NCBI RefSeq assembly: GCF_005885675.1 | Contig: NZ_VANR01000002.1 | Coordinates: 186,001 to 250,000 of the forward strand | Reading direction: 5' to 3' | Source: Polaribacter aestuariivivens | Lineage (GTDB): Bacteria > Bacteroidota > Bacteroidia > Flavobacteriales > Flavobacteriaceae | Length of the DNA: 64,000 nt | Part shown: piece by piece, positions 61,534 through 64,000 of the stretch | How the letters are laid out: each line of letters opens with the position of its first letter | Position numbering within the stretch: the first letter of the stretch is position 1 | The notes under the pieces: model-generated | Database searches by the model: none | Told to the model about the DNA's origin: nothing | The model's input: only the letters and a program-made list of their open reading frames with translations | Made by a program: the position numbers and the translations under genes

Positions 61534-62127
61534 ATGAAATTAGTAATTATCGATTACGGAGCAGGAAACATTAAAAGCATTCAATTTGCTTTTAAAAGGT
61601 TAGGTATTGATGCTGTTTTATCAAATAATGTTGATGAAATTAAAGCTGCAGATAAAGTAATTTTTCCAGGTGTAGGAGAAGCAAGTTCTGCAATGAAAAT
61701 GTTACAAGAAAGTGGTTTAGATAAAGTAATTCCAACTTTAAAACAGCCAGTTTTAGGAATTTGTTTAGGAATGCAATTAATGTGTAACCATTCAGAAGAG
61801 GGTAACACAAAAGGATTAGGTATTTTTAATGTGGATGTAAAAAAGTTTTCAAACTCAGTTAAAGTTCCTCAAATGGGTTGGAATGTAATTACTGATTTAA
61901 AATCTGATTTATTCAAAGGAATTAAGAATAAAGAATTTATGTATTTAGTACATAGTTTTTATGCTGAAAATTGTGATGAATCTATTGCAAAAACAGGTTA
62001 CGAAATTGAATATGCATCTGCTTTACTAAAGGATAATTTTTATGGAGTTCAGTTTCATCCAGAGAAATCATCATTAGCTGGTGAGCAAATCTTAAAAAAT
62101 TTTTTAGAACTAAAAACCAATAACTAA
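61534..62127 (+). CDS. hisH: Imidazole glycerol phosphate synthase, glutaminase subunit
   Basis: 197-residue class I glutamine amidotransferase feeding ammonia to HisF. The N-terminus is MKLVIIDYGAGNIKSIQFAF. The nucleophile Cys is in LGICLGMQLM (oxyanion strand PVLGICLGMQ) and the His-Glu pair in YGVQFHPEKSSLAG. PQMGWN and YLVHSFYAE are conserved interface segments. It ends 15 bases before the TTG start of hisA. Confidence 0.97.
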   Translation: MKLVIIDYGAGNIKSIQFAFKRLGIDAVLSNNVDEIKAADKVIFPGVGEASSAMKMLQESGLDKVIPTLKQPVLGICLGMQLMCNHSEEGNTKGLGIFNVDVKKFSNSVKVPQMGWNVITDLKSDLFKGIKNKEFMYLVHSFYAENCDESIAKTGYEIEYASALLKDNFYGVQFHPEKSSLAGEQILKNFLELKTNN

Positions 62128-62142
62128 AAACTAACAACTATT

Positions 62143-62925
62143 TTGAGAATTATACCAGCAATAGACATTATAGACGGAAAATGTGTTCGTTTAACCAAAG
62201 GCGATTACAATACCAAGAAAATATACAATGAAAACCCTTTAGAAGTTGCTAAGGAATTTGAAGCTGCAGGAATCGAATATTTACATGTTGTAGATTTAGA
62301 TGGTGCTAAAGCAAGTCAAATTATCAATTACAAAGTGTTAGAGCAAATTGCAACTAAAACCAATTTAAAAATTGATTTTGGTGGTGGTTTAAAATCAGAT
62401 AAAGATTTAGAAATTGCTTTTAATTCTGGCGCAAATCAAATTACTGGAGGAAGTATTGCTGTAAAAAATAAACCTGTATTTGAAAGTTGGATTACTAAAT
62501 TTGGTGCAGAGAAAATCATTTTAGGAGCTGACTTTTATCCAGATAATTTTGGAGGAAAAATAGCAACCAATGGCTGGCAAGAAGAAAGTTCTTTAGAATT
62601 AATTCCGTTTATTTCTGATTATCAACAAAAAGGAATTCAATACGTAATTTGTACAGATATTTCTAAAGATGGTATGTTACAAGGACCAAGTTTCGATGTT
62701 TATAAGGAAATTTTGTCTGTTCGAGCGCAGTCGAGAACTAATAATGACCTTTCGACTGCGCTCAAGGAGACAAATCCATTAAAACTAATTGCTTCTGGAG
62801 GAATATCAACTTTTGATGAACTCCCAAAATTAGCAGAACTAGGTTGCGAAGGTGTAATTATTGGTAAAGCCATTTATGAAAATAAAATCAGCTTAAAACA
62901 GTTAGAAAATTTTATAATTAGTTGA
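62143..62925 (+). CDS. hisA: ProFAR isomerase HisA with palindromic insertion
   Basis: 260-residue beta/alpha-barrel isomerase. It starts with TTG at 62143, encoding the conserved [17 protein letters not shown]; no ATG fits. Catalytic Asp residues are in [10 protein letters not shown] and [13 protein letters not shown]; phosphate-binding loops are [10 protein letters not shown] and IASGGISTF. Between KEIL and PLKLIASGG there are about 20 extra residues ([20 protein letters not shown]) not found in usual ~240-residue HisA. They are encoded by an inverted repeat (62712-62774) inserted in frame. The site is the helix-6/strand-7 loop on the non-catalytic face of the barrel, so activity is probably kept. 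Confidence 0.95.
   Translation: MRIIPAIDIIDGKCVRLTKGDYNTKKIYNENPLEVAKEFEAAGIEYLHVVDLDGAKASQIINYKVLEQIATKTNLKIDFGGGLKSDKDLEIAFNSGANQITGGSIAVKNKPVFESWITKFGAEKIILGADFYPDNFGGKIATNGWQEESSLELIPFISDYQQKGIQYVICTDISKDGMLQGPSFDVYKEILSVRAQSRTNNDLSTALKETNPLKLIASGGISTFDELPKLAELGCEGVIIGKAIYENKISLKQLENFIIS
62712..62774. repeat. Inverted-repeat element inside hisA
   Basis: GAGCGCAGTCGA (62723-62734) and TCGACTGCGCTC (62752-62763) are perfect 12-bp inverted repeats with a 17-base centre. An outer pair TTTGTCT (62712-62718) and AGACAAA (62768-62774) extends the stem. It is the most GC-rich patch of the gene and stays in frame. Confidence 0.85.
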
Positions 62926-62966
62926 TGGTTTTTAGTTTTTGGTTAATAGTTTTTTATTATTCTTGA

Positions 62967-63020
62967 CCAACAACCAACAACCAACAACCAACAACCAACA
63001 ACCAACAACCAACAACCAAC
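62967..63020. repeat. 7-bp tandem repeat (CCAACAA) before hisF
   Basis: 7.7 perfect copies of CCAACAA end two bases before the hisF ATG (63023). The repeat therefore occupies the place of the ribosome-binding site. The hisA-side of the spacer is G/T-rich and complementary (TTTTTGGTT). Confidence 0.92.
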
Positions 63021-63022
63021 AT

Positions 63023-63778
63023 ATGTTAACAAAAAGAATAGTACCTTGTTTAGATATTAAAAACGGAAGAACTGTTAAAGGCGTGAATTTCGTCAATTTA
63101 ATAGATGCAGGAGATCCTGTAGTTTTAGCAAAACAATATGCAGATTTAGGTGCAGATGAATTGGTGTTTTTAGACATTGCAGCCACTTTAGAAAATAGAG
63201 GAACAACTTTAGATATGGTGCTAAAAGTGGCAGAACAAGTAAACATTCCTTTTACAGTTGGTGGTGGAATTTCCTCTGTAGAACACGTAGATGCTTTGCT
63301 AAAATGTGGAGCAGACAAGGTTTCTATCAACTCATCAGCCGTAAAAAGACCAGATTTAATAAACGAATTAGCGGAAAAATTTGGGAGCCAATGTGTTGTG
63401 GTTGCTATTGATGCAAAACAAATTGATGGAGAATGGTTTGTACATTTAGCAGGAGGAACTATTCCTACAGAAATCAAATTATTTGATTGGGCAAAAGAAG
63501 TGGAAAAAAGAGGAGCAGGAGAAATTTTGTTTACGTCAATGAATCATGATGGAACCAAAGCAGGTTTTGCGAATGAAGCTTTAGCTAAATTATCAGAATT
63601 GGTAAATATTCCAATCATAGCAAGTGGTGGTGCAGGTAATGTACAACATTTTATAGATACATTTACACTAGGAAAATCTGATGCTGCTTTAGCTGCCAGT
63701 GTTTTTCATTTTGGAGAAATTCCGATTTTAGAATTAAAACAAAAATTAAAGGAAAATAATATTCCTGTAAGAATATAA
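63023..63778 (+). CDS. hisF: Imidazole glycerol phosphate synthase, cyclase subunit
   Basis: 251-residue beta/alpha barrel that uses ammonia from HisH to form IGP and AICAR. The start [20 protein letters not shown] is at 63023. A longer in-frame reading through the CCAACAA repeat would add a low-complexity Asn/Gln/Thr segment and is rejected. Catalytic Asp residues are in PCLDIKNG and in [13 protein letters not shown]; phosphate loops are [12 protein letters not shown] and [13 protein letters not shown]. Translation may be affected by the repeat at its start. Confidence 0.96.
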   Translation: MLTKRIVPCLDIKNGRTVKGVNFVNLIDAGDPVVLAKQYADLGADELVFLDIAATLENRGTTLDMVLKVAEQVNIPFTVGGGISSVEHVDALLKCGADKVSINSSAVKRPDLINELAEKFGSQCVVVAIDAKQIDGEWFVHLAGGTIPTEIKLFDWAKEVEKRGAGEILFTSMNHDGTKAGFANEALAKLSELVNIPIIASGGAGNVQHFIDTFTLGKSDAALAASVFHFGEIPILELKQKLKENNIPVRI

Positions 63779-63780
63779 AA

Positions 63781-63845
63781 TTTTTGGTGGTTAATAGTTA
63801 ATGGTTTTTAGATGGAACCATCAACCAAAAACCATCAGCCAAAAA
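63781..63845. repeat. Extended palindrome between hisF and hisI
   Basis: Outer arms TTTTTGG (63781-63787) and CCAAAAA (63839-63845). Inner arms ATGGTTTTTAGATGG (63801-63815) and an A/C-rich complement with a 3-base bulge (63818-63835). It fills nearly the whole spacer. Confidence 0.75.
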
Positions 63846-63853
63846 CTATAATA

Positions 63854-64000
63854 ATGAATATAGATTTCAATAAAAATAACGATGGTTTAGTACCAGCAAT
63901 CATACAAGATGCAACTACAAAAAATGTATTGATGTTGGGTTATATGAATGAAGAAGCTTATCAAAAAACAATCGATTCTAAATTGGTAACTTTTTTTAGT
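63854..64000 (+). CDS. hisI: Phosphoribosyl-AMP cyclohydrolase HisI (probably HisIE), 3' end missing
   Basis: The first 49 codons, from the ATG at 63854: MNIDFNKNNDGLVPAIIQD, then VLMLGYMNEEAYQKTIDSKLVTFFS, the conserved N-terminus of PR-AMP cyclohydrolase (usually followed by RSR...LW.KG). The frame is open to the last base, so the zinc cysteines and any fused PR-ATP pyrophosphatase (HisE) domain lie beyond the window. Its place after hisF matches the E. coli order, where the gene is bifunctional. Confidence 0.9.
   Translation, partial: MNIDFNKNNDGLVPAIIQDATTKNVLMLGYMNEEAYQKTIDSKLVTFFS

Noticed and set aside
62939..63022. N-terminal extension of HisF through the CCAACAA repeat (Thr/Asn/Gln-rich)
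   Set aside because: Standard HisF begins [11 protein letters not shown] at 63023; the extension needs a non-ATG start and translates only the tandem repeat.
62932..63477. Minus-strand 181-residue frame over hisF, ending in Cys-Trp-Leu-Leu-Val repeats
   Set aside because: The repetitive tail is the antisense translation of the 7-bp repeat and the rest is a hisF shadow.
1..64000. tRNA or rRNA genes, CRISPR arrays, transposases, integrases
   Set aside because: None were recognised in the intergenic regions or among the coding sequences; all regular repeats found are explained by the entries listed.

Overview
The window is an AT-rich chromosomal segment from a member of the Bacteroidota, almost certainly a Flavobacteriaceae (Polaribacter/Tenacibaculum-like; the genus is inference). 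Support comes from a T9SS type A sorting domain, TAnnTTTG-type -7 promoter boxes, many families typical of flavobacteria (DUF6048, DUF6452, DUF6768, DUF4252, AsmA-like, DUF937), a bacillithiol gene, a cysteate/sulfonolipid-type gene pair and the E. coli-like his gene order with a bifunctional hisB. No tRNA, rRNA, CRISPR array or transposase was seen.

Layout. 1-3.2 kb: end of bshA, a DUF937 protein and a dicarboxylate/amino acid symporter. 3.3-9.3 kb: six collinear genes, namely two GshB-like ATP-grasp ligases, a mercaptopyruvate-type sulfurtransferase, a small TerB-like protein, an N-formylglutamate amidohydrolase-like protein and a DUF1704 (QEGLA) metallopeptidase. This looks like an uncharacterised amino-acid or peptide ligation and hydrolysis module. 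9.3-15.9 kb: a tightly packed five-gene minus-strand operon with two GHKL ATPases (one MORC-like), an amino DNA methyltransferase, a PD-(D/E)xK-like nuclease and a small helical protein. It is bordered by an attC-like palindrome and a short direct repeat, and is a candidate mobile defence island. 15.9-26 kb: mutS2, ung, a 46-residue lipoprotein, a substrate-binding-protein/nucleoside phosphorylase/SUI1/oxygenase cluster, envelope proteins, phhB-like and rlmD.

26-47.8 kb: an ECF sigma factor with DUF6768, rocD with a structured leader, an AsmA-like protein, ybaB, two secreted proteins sharing a domain (one an SGNH hydrolase, the other T9SS-sorted), an S9 peptidase, a CBS-like synthase plus alpha-oxoamine synthase pair (probable sulfonolipid base synthesis), fahA, glyA, csbD-like, rmuC, an acyltransferase, pepT and two lipoproteins. 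48-56.5 kb: patatin, DUF72, an S41 peptidase, an ECF sigma/anti-sigma/DUF4252 locus and an M1 aminopeptidase.

56.7-64 kb: the histidine operon hisG-D-C-B-H-A-F-I(E), cut by the window end. It is preceded by a leader peptide with four consecutive His codons and an attenuator. Several intergenic gaps in this operon carry extended palindromes or repeats. A palindromic element appears to sit in frame inside hisA, and a 7-bp tandem repeat abuts the hisF start. A dispersed hairpin repeat family occurs three times in the window (about 19.0, 49.1 and 57.8 kb).
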